NCBI GenBank assembly: GCA_018135685.1
Contig: JAENPR010000021.1
Location: 2,418,001 to 2,482,000 of the forward strand
DNA: 64,000 nucleotides
Origin: Themeda triandra
Lineage: Eukaryota; Streptophyta; Magnoliopsida; Poales; Poaceae
Direction of reading: 5' to 3'
Position numbers and translations under genes: made by a program
Part shown: piece by piece, positions 46,882 to 58,835 of the stretch
How the letters are laid out: each line of letters starts with the position of its first letter
Position numbering within the stretch: position 1 is the stretch's first letter
The notes under the pieces: generated by a model
Databases searched by the model: none
What the model saw: the letters and a program-made list of their open reading frames with translations, nothing else
Told to the model about the DNA's origin: nothing

Positions 46882-49800
46882 ATGGCGACGGACACTTCAA
46901 TCAGCTCCATCATGGCGATGGGAACTCAAGAAGAACTCCTGGAGGTAACCCTACTTGCTTTACTCATTCGGCAACTTTTCTGAATCAATTTTTAGATGTA
47001 CCTTCAATTCATCTGTTCCTACTTCTCTTGAAGGAAATGAGGAACGAGATTTTGATTCCCAATCTTGCCCATCCCGGATCGTTCTTTCTTGGTCCAATGG
47101 GAGATTCTAATCCGAGGGAGCTTATTGAGAAGGAAACCCTGAGGATTCCGTTTAAATCCAGAATTGCTCCTTCGAACAGGTGGCCAAACACCTTCAAGAC
47201 GGCCTCTTCCTTCAATTACGGGATGGCGCAACCGGGTATCGAGAATGCAAGCCGAAACAACGACTTCCGGGAATCACAGGACATTCAGCATTGCTTGGAG
47301 CTATCTTTAGCAGACATGCCAAGAAATGACTCCCTCTTGATAGCTGCATCCCATTTCTGGTCTGATGCTGTGAATGCATTCATCTTTGGTCATGGACCTA
47401 TGTCGATCACCCTGGCAGACATCTTTATGATGACTGGTCTGAACATCACCAAGCCAGTATGCCCCTTCAAGTACAAAGGCACCAGTACTCAGAGGGCAGT
47501 TAAGTCAGGAGGTGGATGGGCCAAATACATCCAAGCTTATGCTTCGAGACGGTGCCGCGTAATCGACAAAGAGTACAAAGCCTTCATGAATATGTGGCTA
47601 TGCAGATTCATTTTTTGTGGCAAATCCAATGAGCCAACTCTGAATCACATAGTAATGGCTGAAGAACTAGCTGGAGGTAAACTGATTCCTCTGGGCAAGT
47701 ATCTCCTGGGAGCCGTGTATCATATGATGCACCAAATCACTGCATTCAAATGCGCAATCGGGTGAAATCTTCGTGTTAATGGCCCTTGGTGGCTTGTTCG
47801 ATGTGGTTGCGGTTATATATGCATCGGATTGTCTCAATTGACCTCCACACTCGGGCTTCCCATCGTTAATTATCTTTGAAGGTGAAGACCCCATACACAA
47901 ATCTGTCGGACATATGGTGAAGCCGCGTCTTCCATTGTCATTGACATAGATATATATAGACCATCTCTTCAGGACTTTCTACAAGGGATTCAATGATATA
48001 ACTTGGTTCCTTTACAGAGAAAATGAGAACTTCACTCTCCCTTGTAAATTCAGTTATGAGCTTGGTTGCACAGATGACGACTCCAAGGAGATCTTCAACT
48101 CCTTTATCAGGCCTTGTGCCTTGCCAGCCGAATTCCATCATGGCCGATCGATAAATTCGACTTATGAATTTTACAATCCAAACATGATTGCCGAGATAGC
48201 TTGGCTTCTGGTCAATTGCCCCCAAGGCCATATTTTTCAAGCATTATAAGGCCTAGAGAAACACTGTTGAACAAGTACTAAGGCTAATAAGGTCTTCAAT
48301 CTTGGATGCACACTCCCTTCATATGAGCCTAATCCTTTGGTGATAGCTGAAGTTGTCCATCCTTCATTCAACCTTTGGTGGCAAGAGTGGCATTTCCACA
48401 TTTTCAGTACTCAAGTTCATCCTTTGTGCCAAGCCTTGATGCCTCAATTTACTTCTAATGATGAGGTATTTTTCTTTTCAGAGCTTCCTCTTACCTTTGA
48501 GCTTTTACTTTATATCCTAACCATTTCTTGAACAGGATAATGCTCCTCCAAGCCCCCCAGAAGTCCAATACTGGCAACCTGGTCCTGTTACTGCATTGGG
48601 ACACAATGCTCCAACTTTAGCAGTCTTTAATAGGACCCCTGCTGATGAAACAGTGCTCTTGATGGACCTGAAAAGGAAAACTCCTTCTTCCCCTAAAGAC
48701 ACTGCCATCCACAAGAAAGCAAGATCAAAGAAAGCCAAATCACTTCCTCAGGTATGAATGCCCCCAGTTTCTCTGTCTTTACTTGTTAGTGTACCCATAT
48801 TCATCATTCTCTTGACAGGTACAGGCCAATCTTCAGAGCCCTGAAAAAGTGGTAGACTTGGAAGACTCTCCTGAAGCTTCTATTGGTCAAGCAGATGCCA
48901 ATGAGAATGTTGGCAACCCTGGTACATACTTGCATCTGTGCCTCTTTTTCTTCTAAATAATGCACTGGTATTCATCATATGTTCCATGATTTAGATGAGC
49001 AAGGAGAAGCAACAGAAGAACCCTCTCCTCATCAGGCTGTAGATTCACCAACCCCGGTTATACAGGTTGCTTCAACAAGCCATGAGATTGTTAATCCTGA
49101 AGTAACTGTGGCATCAACCATTCAACATATTGATGCTACTCAGGAAGCAATCGATCAAGTATTTGCCGAAGAGGTATTATTCTTACTCCACTCGGTAATT
49201 TTTCATTTAGACTGAATCATTTGGCTAAACTACCTTCTCTCGTTCACCAACAGATACCGCTCATCCACAAGCCAGTTTTTCCCTTATTTTGAAGAGTTTC
49301 TTGGAGATAGAGATGATGAAGTCTCCTCCAATCGCCAGCTTATCATCAGAGAGTCAAGCCAAGCTGAAGGATATAATTTTATTCCTGAAAAAGGATATTG
49401 TTGCTTTGACCCAAGATTCAGACAAAATAAGGGAAATGGCAGAGCTTATTGATCAAGAGCTTCCTTCCAATCTCAAAACTGCCATAGATACTTTATCACA
49501 CCTTGATGATCACTTTGCTGCTATCAAGAGGGCACATAAGAATATGTCCACCAAGGCTGATCTGGAGAGAGGTAAAGTCGCCAAAGAACAGCAGGTCAAG
49601 GAGCTCTATTCTGACATCAAGTCAACCGAGCACCTCTTGGGCACTTTAGAACCGGAGCTGCAGGTCATGAGAGATGAAAGGACCAAACTTGAAGCCCAAT
49701 TGGCTCAACCGAATGCCAACATTCAATCTCATGAAGCCAAGCTTGCCAATCGCCATCTCTTGATACGGCCAAATCCAAGATAACATCGTTATCAAAGAAA

Positions 49801-49956
49801 CACGTCAAATCAAGAGTAAGTTGTCGACGATTCGGGACTCCGAGGAAGAGGACCAAAAGCTCTTGATGTAGTTAACCGAATCAAGTCTCGATGGTCTTGA
49901 TGTCATTAACTCTTATCCGAATGTATAGACACTCGGCTTGTGCGAACGTGTAAACA
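46882..49956 (+). CDS. Antisense multi-exon plant-mobile-domain gene in Gypsy B
   Basis: Opposite strand to gag-pol. Predicted exons: 46882-46944 (MATDTSISSIMAMG), 47034-48465, 48536-48751, 48819-48921, 48995-49173, and about 49254 to 49956. Introns are 67-89 bp and begin GT and end AG; exon 4/5 joins in mid-codon to give NPDEQGEA. Exon 2 carries the plant mobile domain: LELSLADMPRNDSLLIAASH, FWSDAVNAFIFGHGPMSITL, ADIFMMTGL, GGWAKYIQAYAS, AFMNMWLCRFIF. Exon 6 is a coiled coil (LIDQELPSNLKTAIDTLSHL, KRAHKNMSTKADLERGK). Exon 2 has frame breaks near 47765 and 48250, and exon 6 starts one base short of a GAT codon. Its introns persist because the retroviral-type RNA is copied from the other strand. 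Function unknown. Confidence 0.75.
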
Positions 49957-50712
49957 TTAAGCTACCCTGGTCACGTCATTCTTGAAAACATTTCCTTTTT
50001 CTGAGAAATAGAAAAATTGTTTTTCTCTTTCTTCTCTGTCTTTGTTATCATTCGGCTTTTCTGAGTATGACTGTACTATCAGGCAATCATATCAGCCGAA
50101 TGCAACTGCTCTTTGAACTCAAGTCTGTATTTTTAGCCGAATAGTCCTCGTCCAGCCATTCAACCGAACGCACGCCGGAAACCGAAACGATAGCAATAAT
50201 GGGCTTGGCCCAATTCAACATCAGCCCACATAAGTGTGAAAACCCTATATCGTCGCTTGGTTTTCCCCTTGTTCTTGCTTGCTTCTACTGCAATGGCGTT
50301 TATTCTGTCATGTCTATTCTTGTGAATTTTTCATTCCTTAGCTAGCATCTGGCTGTGATACTTCCCGAACGCAATCTCCCGAACGCATGACGTCACCTTA
50401 GTCGATTAGATCTCGGTCCTGTTCCACGACTTGACAGTTTGTAGTGTAGTACTTCAATTCACTTTATCTTCTCCCGATAAACCTACCAACTGAGAAATAA
50501 AGCTATAACTGTTCACTTATACTTTAAAAATATTGGCTAAAGGCCATACAACTGCATCGGCTATTTCTGTTCTGAAGACGATACACACGATATCGGCTAT
50601 TTTTGCACTAGAGGCGATATATTAATATCGGCTACTTCTTCCAACTTCTTTCCTTTATTCTGTAGGCGATCTTCGTTCAATCGGCTATGTTGCATCCGAG
50701 TCTTGATTATAA
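49957..50712. other. Spacer between the antisense gene and integrase of Gypsy B
   Basis: No coding signal. It contains short CGGCTA/AGCCGA-type repeats (TATCGGCTA recurs near 50595 and 50630). The site corresponding to the extra 1.3-kb segment of copy A is at about 50265. Both convergent genes must end here, so termination signals are expected but none is clear. Confidence 0.6.
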
Positions 50713-51960
50713 TCAAGATCCAACTTCAATGCTTGGATAAAATTTCTTGAGGTATCTACCCTTGATAGCTCTTGTAAGCTCTCCTCCAAATAATGTTTTC
50801 AATATGTATGCATTGCCAGGTGCACAACTAACAACTCGAAAAGGCCCTTCCCAATTTGGGGGCCATTTGCCAAATGTTTTATCTTTTGTACCTATTGGCA
50901 ATATTGTTTTCCAAACCAAGTCTCCCTCTGCAAATTGCTTACCCTTGACCTTCTTATTGTAGTATTTGGCAACACGCATTTTATTCCTCTCAATATTCTC
51001 CAGAGCTTTAAGACGTATCAAATGCAAATCCTCTAACTCATCTATCATCAAATTCCTATAATCTTTTTCTGTTAAGTCCTTTTGCAACTCAACTCTCCTT
51101 GATCCTGACTGCAACTCCCAAGGTAGTACAGCATCGTGTCCATAAACCAACTCATATGGAGATGCTTGTGTAGATCCATGGCAAGCCATTCGGTAAGCCC
51201 ACAATGCTTCGTTGAGGACCAAGTGCCATTTTCTTGGCTTGTCATCAATTTTCTTTTGAATGATCTTGATCACAATCATATTTGATGCTTCTGCTTGGCC
51301 ATTGGCTTGTGCATAATAAGGAGAAGAATTATACAACCTTATTCCCATGCTTTCGGCAAAGTCACAAAACTCGAAGAAGTGAACGAGTCCCTTGATCGAT
51401 TGTTATGGTCTCGTGGAATCCCAAATCTATGAATTATATGTTCCTTAACAAAATTGACCATATTTTCCGATGTGACCGTTTTCAAAGGAACAGCTTCAAC
51501 CCACTTGGTAAAATAATCTGTAGCTAATAGCACAAACTTATGTCCTTTGCTAGATGGAGGATTGATCTGTCCAATTAAGTCTATGCCCCACCCTCTGAAT
51601 GGCCAAGACTTGATTATGGGGTTTAAAGCAGATGCAGGCGCTCTCTGAATATTACCAAATATCTGACAATCTCGACAGCCCTTGTAATACTCAAAGCAAT
51701 CTTCTAATATGGTCGGCCAAAAATATCCCATTTCTCCCCGATCATCCACTTCATTCGGTAAGCCGATTGGTGTGCACCACAAGCTCCCTTCTTGATTCAA
51801 GCATTTGAGTAACACTCCATCTATGGATTTATAGTACAACCGATTATCAAGAAGCACAAACTTGAGGGCCTTATACCTGAGCTTTCGGGAAACTCTCTTA
51901 GATGGATCCTTTAGGTAATTGATAATGTCGCATCTCCAATCATCATCTGCTTGATCAGTA
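50713..51960 (-). pseudogene. Gypsy B integrase, one or two frame breaks
   Basis: 51960-51339 holds the zinc-binding region (YYKGCRDCQIFGN) and the first catalytic Asp in WPFRGWGIDLIGQINPP, then VLLATDYFTKWVEAVPLK. After a break near 51345, 51348-50713 (211 codons) gives SSPYYAQANGQAEASNMIV with the catalytic Glu, then WHLVLNEALWAYRMACHGST and GPFRVVSCAPGNAYILKT, ending FYPSIEVGS-stop. The break removes the segment with the second Asp (NGSQF-type), where the consensus has lost CTG-like text. Convergent with the antisense gene. Confidence 0.85.
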
Positions 51961-51989
51961 TTGAAAGCACCCTCTTCAATAGCAAAGAT

Positions 51990-52402
51990 CTCCTGATTTT
52001 CACGATACCCAGAGGCAGTTTGAGCTAACTTGTTGGCTTCTCCATTGTGTTCTCTAGGGATATGATGCAAAGTAACCATCGAAAATCTTTTCAAAAGTTC
52101 TCGACATTCTTCATGATATTTTCTCAACACATCATTCTTGCATTCATATCGCCCTGTTAATTGATTGATCACCAACTCAGAGTCACCAAATACCTCAACA
52201 CAATAGCTCTCACCTCTATCAGTAACCGAAGGCCCCTGAGTAATGCTTCATACTCTGCTTGATTATTAGTAACATGATATTCAATCGCAAAAGCATACTC
52301 AAACATTTTTCCGCGTGGAGATATTAAAAGAATACCAGCACCACCACCTTTGTCACATGATGATCCATCGAAAAATAATACCCATGGGGCAATGTTAACC
52401 AT
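51990..52402 (-). pseudogene. Gypsy B archaeal-type RNase H
   Basis: It begins VNIAPWVLFFDGSSCDKGGG (catalytic Asp, residue 361 of the RT ORF) and continues TNNQAEYEALLRGLRLL (catalytic Glu). After a break near 52172 it resumes VINQLTGRYECKND and TLHHIPREHNGEANKLAQ. This second RNase H, fused after the standard one, is diagnostic for Tat-lineage elements. Confidence 0.88.
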
Positions 52403-53807
52403 CTCAACAGATAGATTACGGTGTTGAGTAATAAAATCGGCAATTATCTGTCCCTTCACTGCTTTTGCCGATTCATACCTCAGATTGAACTCTGACAGTG
52501 CTAACACCCACTTGCCAATCCTTCCATTTAAAATTGGCATTGATAACATGTGTTTAATTACATCAAAACTAGATACTACCATACATTCGGCATTTAATAA
52601 ATAGTGCCGAAACTTGGTGCACGAGTAATAAACACATAAACAGAGTTTTTCTATAGCCGAATACCTTGTTTCAGGATCTAACAGTTTTCGGCTAAGGTAA
52701 GCTATTACCCTTTCTTTTCCATCGAATTCTTGCATAAGGGCCGATCCTATTGTTAGGCTATCGGCCGCCACATACAGCTTGAAAGGCTTCTCAAGTTGTG
52801 GAGGTACCAATACTGGTGGTGCCTTCATATATTGTTTGATCTCATCAAAAGCCTTTTGCTGCATGTCACCCCAAACAAATTTCTGATCTTTTTTGAGCTT
52901 CAATAATGGAGAGAAAGGTAGTACTCTTTCTGACAAATTGGATATGAACCTTCTCACAAAATTGATTTTGCCCAGCAATGATTGTAACTCTGTATGGTTA
53001 GTTGGGGGCACAATCTTATCTATTGCTTCCATGCTCTTTTTCCCAACTTCTATCCCTCCTTTGTGAATCAAAAACCCCAAGAACTCACCAGCCGAGACCC
53101 AAAAGGCACATTTATTCGGATTTATTTTCAAACCATGTCTTCTTGTGCACTCCAAAGTCTTCCTCAAATCGGCTAAATGTCCTTCATGGTCTCTGGATTT
53201 GACCACCACATCGTCAATGTAAATCTCTACAATTTTGCCGATTAACTCATGAAAAATATAATTCATGGCTCTCTGATAAGTTGCACCGGCATTTTTTAAC
53301 CCAAATGTCATAACTATCCACTCAAATAGACCAATATGGCCAGGACATCTGAATGCTGTCTTTGCAATATCCTTTATTGCCATAAAGATCTGATTATAGC
53401 CAGCATTGCCATCCATAAAACTGATAACTTCATAGCCTCGCCGCATCAACTAGCAAATCGGCAATCGGCATTGGATAACCATCCATGGGAGTAGCTTTGT
53501 TAAGATCTCTCAAATCTATACGAGACCCTCATCTTTCCATTTTTCTTGTATACGGTGCACTATATTTGAAATCCACTCGCATACCGCATGGCCGAATAAA
53601 GTTTGCTTCAATCAATCTTTCAACTTCTTTCTTTACTTCGGCCAACACCTCTTCTTTATAAATCTTTCGTGGAGGTTGTTTGAAAGGATGAAACCCAGGC
53701 TTAATGGGCAACTTATGCTCAACAATTGATCGATCTAATTCGGGCATCTCCGTATAATCCCAAGCAAAACAATCCTTGAACTCTTTCAAGAACTCTACCG
53801 GCTTCAA
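52403..53807 (-). CDS. Gypsy B reverse transcriptase and RNase H
   Basis: 53807-53529 carries the RT N-terminus (EFKDCFAWDYTEMPELDRSI, FKQPPRKIYKEEVLAEVKKE). A gap of about 80 bases with a break follows, then a 426-codon open frame from 53449. That frame has SFMDGNAGYNQIFMA (first Asp), MTFGLKNAGATYQRAMN, YIDDVVVKS (catalytic pair at residues 79-80) and GFLIHKGGIEV. The RNase H follows (YVAADSLTIGSALMQEFDGK at about 226-244, then YLSRKLLDPETRYSAIEKL), running on into the archaeal-type RNase H. This is the best preserved enzyme region in the window. Confidence 0.9.
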
Positions 53808-54099
53808 CTTGTATTCTCGGGTCTAGATTTGTACCGATGTACATCGGCCTTGGCTTTGAACCGTCACCAACATCAATCTCTTCTAATTTATCGACCGACA
53901 TGAAACCACGACCCAGCTTGCCTTTGTTGCCATCGATCGAATTGCCCATTAAAAATTACTGTCAGAGCCGACTTCGCTTGGATCGTCTGTTGATCTCTCG
54001 TTGAACACATTGACAGGACCTTCCTTCCACTCGTTTACCCGAAAGACAATCTAGTCCATCATACTCCCAAAGAAGGCTCCGAAGGAGCGACACTTACCG

Positions 54100-54530
54100 A
54101 ATCATCAGCTTGAACAATCTCTACATCGTCTCCAATCCACTTGGATGAGAATCGGTGCATGGTTGAAGGTATGCGGCGGTTGCACGGATCCAATCCCTTC
54201 CTAGAAGCATACCGTATGCCCCCTTGCCATCAATAACAAAGAAAGTTGTGATCAAAGTCTTGGATCCAACCATCGCTCAACATGCACAGCCCCCACGAGT
54301 GTCGAGGCATTGCCAAGCCAAAATCTCCGAGGATCATGTCACCGCAATAGGTCCTCACCGGTCATCCCAAGCTTTCTGAAAGTTGTATAGGGCATAATAT
54401 TGATAGCAGCCCCTCTATCAACAAGCATCTTGGTCAGAGGTTTGCCATTGACATATCCTTTCAAATATAATGGCTTTAAGTGACGATTTTTAACTAGCTT
54501 ATCAAAGACTGCTTGCCGAGTCAACACAAG
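54100..54530 (-). pseudogene. Gypsy B aspartic protease
   Basis: 54527-54339 gives LVKNRHLKPLYLKGYVNGKP and LVDRGAAINIMPYTTFRKLG. The active site is Asp-Arg-Gly here but Asp-Gly-Gly in copy A; the change is one base. Downstream text (VIDGKGAYG-like) is frame-broken. Confidence 0.7.
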
Positions 54531-57010
54531 TTAAGCCATCAAGTCTCGGCATTCAGTTTCATCAAAATCAGAGTACACCTCATCCTGAACGTCTTGATCT
54601 TCAGGAGCCCTAAACTCCAATGGGATGAAGAACACCATGTTAGCATCAGCCGAAGGACCCTGTCCATCATCCTTTTTCTTAGGACGCCATATTGGCTTCT
54701 TTTCGGCTAATTCTTGTTTCAGCTCTTGATTCCTCAAACGCTGAACTCTTCTCTTCTGGCTTTTCCTTAAACCAGGAGGACACCACTGACCTCTTTGCCA
54801 TCTATATGAGCTCTCTTCTGCATTGTGAGCACTGCTATGAGCTCAAGCTTGGTCTGCAAACCTTTTCCTCTGATGTCCATCAAAATTATTCATTTTTAAG
54901 CGCCGATCGTCCTCAGGAACTCTCATTCCAAGTCTATCATGGACGGGACGGTTGACTCGAGATTGCCCTGTACTCGAATATTGGTCACGTGCATTCGGGG
55001 CAATTGTTCCTAGCAGCAACTTCAAGCCTTCATTCCAACAAGTGTCGAAGAAGGAACAGTTCCAATGAGATCGCTCTTGCTCTCTCTCCCGTACTCTTCT
55101 TGTTCTCTTTGGCGCACTTCGCCTCATATCTCCAACGATCCGCCATGAACTCGCGCTCTTCTTCAATGAACCGCCGCTCCTCATCATACTCTAGCTTCTT
55201 CTCTCTCTGCCATTTATTCAACAAGTGTTGCGCTGTAACTCTGCGTTTCGGCTTGGCATGCATTTGGCAATCTCCTTTGGCTGCATCTGAAGTTTGGCCC
55301 TTTTCTGTTCGGCTATTTTTGAACTGAACTTGCTGCACCTCCTCCTTGGTAACTTGCCGATCGGGGTCAACAAGACCACTTTCTTTGGCTCTTTCGAGGT
55401 TAGAACTTTCATCTTTCCCTTCTCCTTGGATTCACTAGCATCAACCATGCCTATAGAGAAAGAGATCATGTTCTGGGAAAACGGCTGATTATCTACTTTC
55501 ATTTTGCCATCGAACCTTAAGTGTCCATCTTGAATAGCTTTCTGAATCTTTACTCTGAACACTCGGCAGTCATTGATATGATGAGAGCTAGTATCATGAT
55601 ACCCACAATACTTCTTATCCTTCACTCCTTCTGGGCGCAACATAGGATGTCCTTCTGGCAACTTAATGCGTCCTTCCTTTATCGATACAAAAAGAGCCTC
55701 ATGCGCTTTGCCGACATCAAAATCATAGGACCCTTTCTCGCCGCTTCACCCATCGCCGACTAACCAAAGTAGGTTCTTTTGTCCAATTCAGTTCGCAGCG
55801 GCTACTTCGTCTTCATCTTCATATTCGATGCTTCCTCCGTAAAAACCTTGATACATATCAATAGTTGCACTTGTTCTTCTAAAAGCGAGCATCTCTCCCG
55901 AACCCCCGGGCTTGGTTACTCATTGCTTTGTCAATTTTTGTGCAAGCCGCCCAAGGTCTTCAAATTCCATGCCGAATAGCTTATCCCTAATATGTGGCAA
56001 CATACCTGCAATGACCAATTGTGGGAGCTGATCATCGGGTATATTCGGAGAGTAGCACATGTTCTTGGCTTCTCTGAATCTGCGAAGATACTCCATTGGT
56101 GTTTCAGTAGTCTTCATCCTCATAGCCCATAGGTCGACCATCTTCTTCTCATTGGTCCCTGTATAGAAGTATGCATAGAACTTTTGCTCCAGTTCTGCCC
56201 ATGTACCAATGGAGTTAGCCAGCTAAGATGCAAACCATGTGAAAGCCGGCCCTGTCAGAGACATAGGAAAATATCTAATTCTCCAAGCTTCATCACTAGC
56301 AGCCTCTCCAAGTTGCATCAAGTATCTGCTAATGTGTTCAATGGTACTGGTGTCATCTTGACCAGAGAATTTGGTCAAGTCTGTTGGTGGCTTTACTCTT
56401 GGTGGCAGAGCTACCCTATTGTACCACTCTGGAAAAGGAGACCTGTATGCATATGCCTGATTCTTTGGTTTCAGGCCGAACTGATTCTGCATCATATCAG
56501 CCATTCTGCTTAGTAGAATATCATTAGCATCTTGGGCTCCCTGTCTTCCAGAAGGTACTCCTGATGCACTCTTGTACCCTGGATTCGGCAAAGTATTAAG
56601 GGCACTGTAATCGGTAAACTCATTGTACCCATCTCCATAAATATTCTTCGCAACCCTTTGTTTGCCATCGGGAGATCTTGTAAGCAGATACAGGTATATC
56701 TGTCGTTGCACCAAAAGCTACTTGACCATGAGTTTGCTGCTCGGTCATGAGAGGCTTCTCTTTTTCATCATAAACAGCTCCATCCTTGCTTGAACCGATC
56801 ATCTCTCCTCCCCCGGTTGGCTTCCCTGAAGACTTTTGGGTGTTAAAAAACATTGGCCCACCAAGTTCTCCAAATTTCTCTTTAAAGCGCTTATCAATTG
56901 ATGGACCGAAGGTGTCAACCATGACTTTGCGGAAGGTATTCAGAAAAGCTGTGTTGTGATTCAACATGGTATCTCCCACAGCCTTGTAGATGACCCCGAC
57001 TACCCTCTGC

Positions 57011-57015
57011 ATCTC
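57011..57015. repeat. Target-site duplication of the solo LTR (ATCTC)
   Basis: ATCTC is at 57011-57015 and again at 58582-58586, directly outside TGTTGGC...GCCAACA. Copy A has a single uninterrupted ATCTC-like site (TGCATCTCCTCC near 27150). Confidence 0.95.
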
Positions 57016-58581
57016 TGTTGGCATTTCTTAGCGCGATTACCAAAATAGACTTAGAGCCCAATTCTGATAACAGCGCCAGAAACGCTAAATGGCTTTACTC
57101 GGCACAATTACTAGAAACTGGTTCTAGCAACTACGTGAGTGTTGCCGAGATAGATCACATCCTAGTAGATAAATATCCGCAAGCGCACGGATCTATCGTC
57201 AGCAAAGATTTCACCCGGAAGTATTCGGGGTATCGTTATTTATAATTTCCCAAAGGAAGGCATGGGGTAGTTAAGTAATCTAGCATGGGTATGAATACAA
57301 TATTTAGCATGAGGAGAAACCGACCAATGTGCTATACAGGGGTAAGCATACGGTAGTTTGGATAGTGGACACACACTTAGAGCAACCTCAAAGGAATAAA
57401 GGTAAAATAAAGAATAATCTATGCGGAGCAGGCAGGTCCTATATAGTCAATGCTAGAACAGCTAATTCCACATGTTATACAAGTCAAGACTCGACTATAG
57501 ACTAGGAATATGGGGAGACCGCGGAACCGGTCTGATCGATGGCGGCATTTACGAACTCCTACTCAATATGCGAACGTGGGGGATTACAAAGGATGGACAG
57601 GCTGTCACCACCGCCGCCTACCACCTCAACCGTGGCATGCCGACATATCCGAAGGTTCCTCGCACCCGGACACCACGTCCGCATACTAAGGAGCTACCTA
57701 CGTCCCCCAGACTCCCACCCTACGGATGGACGAGCTAGAACATAGGCAAACCCGAAGGCACATCGAACCGCTATTCCACTCCTACAATCTAATCTGAACA
57801 AGTAAAACATATGAACGATGAAGAACAATGTAGAACACGATGAACAATTCTCACAAGAACTATGGCCTAGTTCTTGATCATAGAATATATCGTGTACTAG
57901 ACTATACTCTAGTTCATATGCATGACTATATAAATGTAATGAGAACTCGACTAAGGAAGAACGCTCCATAGATTTATACCAAGAGTGTAGCTTTTCTTCC
58001 TGGAGACAAGCTCTCCAAGTAGCTTTGCCTAGCTCCAATGGACTAATGCTAAGACTAAGGAACAAGTATGAGGAAGTGAGATGGCTCCAAATGGTGTGTG
58101 TGTGAAGGTGGGGGGCCTCTCCTCTTCATTTATAGGGTATTCGGAGGCGGTTCGGGGCATGGAGGTAAAATAACCAAGCGAAACCGTCATGCCCGGATGG
58201 AAGGAGGCGACCGCCTTTGGCCGGGCCTTTGGGCCGGTCGTGGGCGCGGCCGCGCCCTGCGCGCGCCGCCCGGGTGGCGCTCCCCCGACCGCCTTTGGCG
58301 TGTGGGCCCGGCCGTCCTCCGGGTCGCACTTTTTGCCGGTGATTTGGCCCACTTCGACCCCGAGGTGGGCTACCTTGTTCCCTTTGCCATTTTACGCCTT
58401 CCGAAAGCGCCTTTTTATTCCGAAAATTCCCGCACTTGGTATATATTCGCAAAACAATATTTTCTCCAAGCACTTAGGTGGAACTAGGTCAATAGTAAAG
58501 ATATATGTGACATAAAATATTTATTTCCCCCATAATGACCTATAGTTGGCGGGTAGAAATCTGAGTTAAGGACCGCCAACA
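57016..58581 (-). mobile_element. Solo LTR inserted in Gypsy B gag
   Basis: A 1566-bp TG...CA LTR with perfect terminal TGTTGGC/GCCAACA and a 5-bp target duplication, with no internal region. It was left by recombination between two LTRs. The minus strand has TATAAAT (58128-58134) in a GC-rich setting, so the LTR probably points to the minus strand. It is absent from Gypsy A. I do not recognise the family beyond 'LTR retrotransposon'; the GC-rich part at 58180-58330 gives spurious ORFs. Confidence 0.93.
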
Positions 58582-58811
58582 ATCTCCTCTTCATCGTAAT
58601 ATCGATCGATTGGCGAGAAGAACTCTTGGCAGTGATTGCTTTATGATCACCTTGCCACTCTTGTTCTTGGAGAAAGACATCAAACATTTCTGCTGGTACT
58701 GTTCAACTACTTGCTCCACCATCTGGCGTTGATCTGGCTGCAGCTCATCCATAACCACGTTCAGAACGTGATTATTGTCAATCTCCGATCCCATCTTGAA
58801 CTGAAAAGTGG

Positions 58812-58828
58812 TCCCACCGGGCGTGCCA
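58812..58828 (-). other. Gypsy B primer binding site
   Basis: The minus strand reads TGGCACGCCCGGTGGGA, seven bases from the 5' LTR and identical to copy A. Confidence 0.72.
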
Positions 58829-58835
58829 AAAAGTG

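Larger units (their letters stand above)
54531..58794 (-). pseudogene. Gypsy B gag, interrupted by a solo LTR
   Basis: It starts at the ATG at 58794 (MGSEIDNNHVLNVVMDEL, QMVEQVVEQYQQKCLMSF). A solo LTR (57016-58581) splits it. It continues 57010 downward: MQRVVGVIYKAVGDTMLNHN, the gag core (56714-56223, YLMQLGEAASDEAWRIRYFP, SLTGPAFTWFAS; 56141-55920, TPMEYLRRFREAKNMCYSP), the Cys/His segment KYCGYHDTSSHHINDCRVF (near 55600), and a charged coiled coil (55338-54843). Small frame breaks recur. The insertion alone makes this copy unable to produce full gag. Confidence 0.85.

Noticed and set aside
58029..58515. Overlapping GC-rich ORFs of 107-129 codons
   Set aside because: Inside the solo LTR; open frames come from GC-rich composition.
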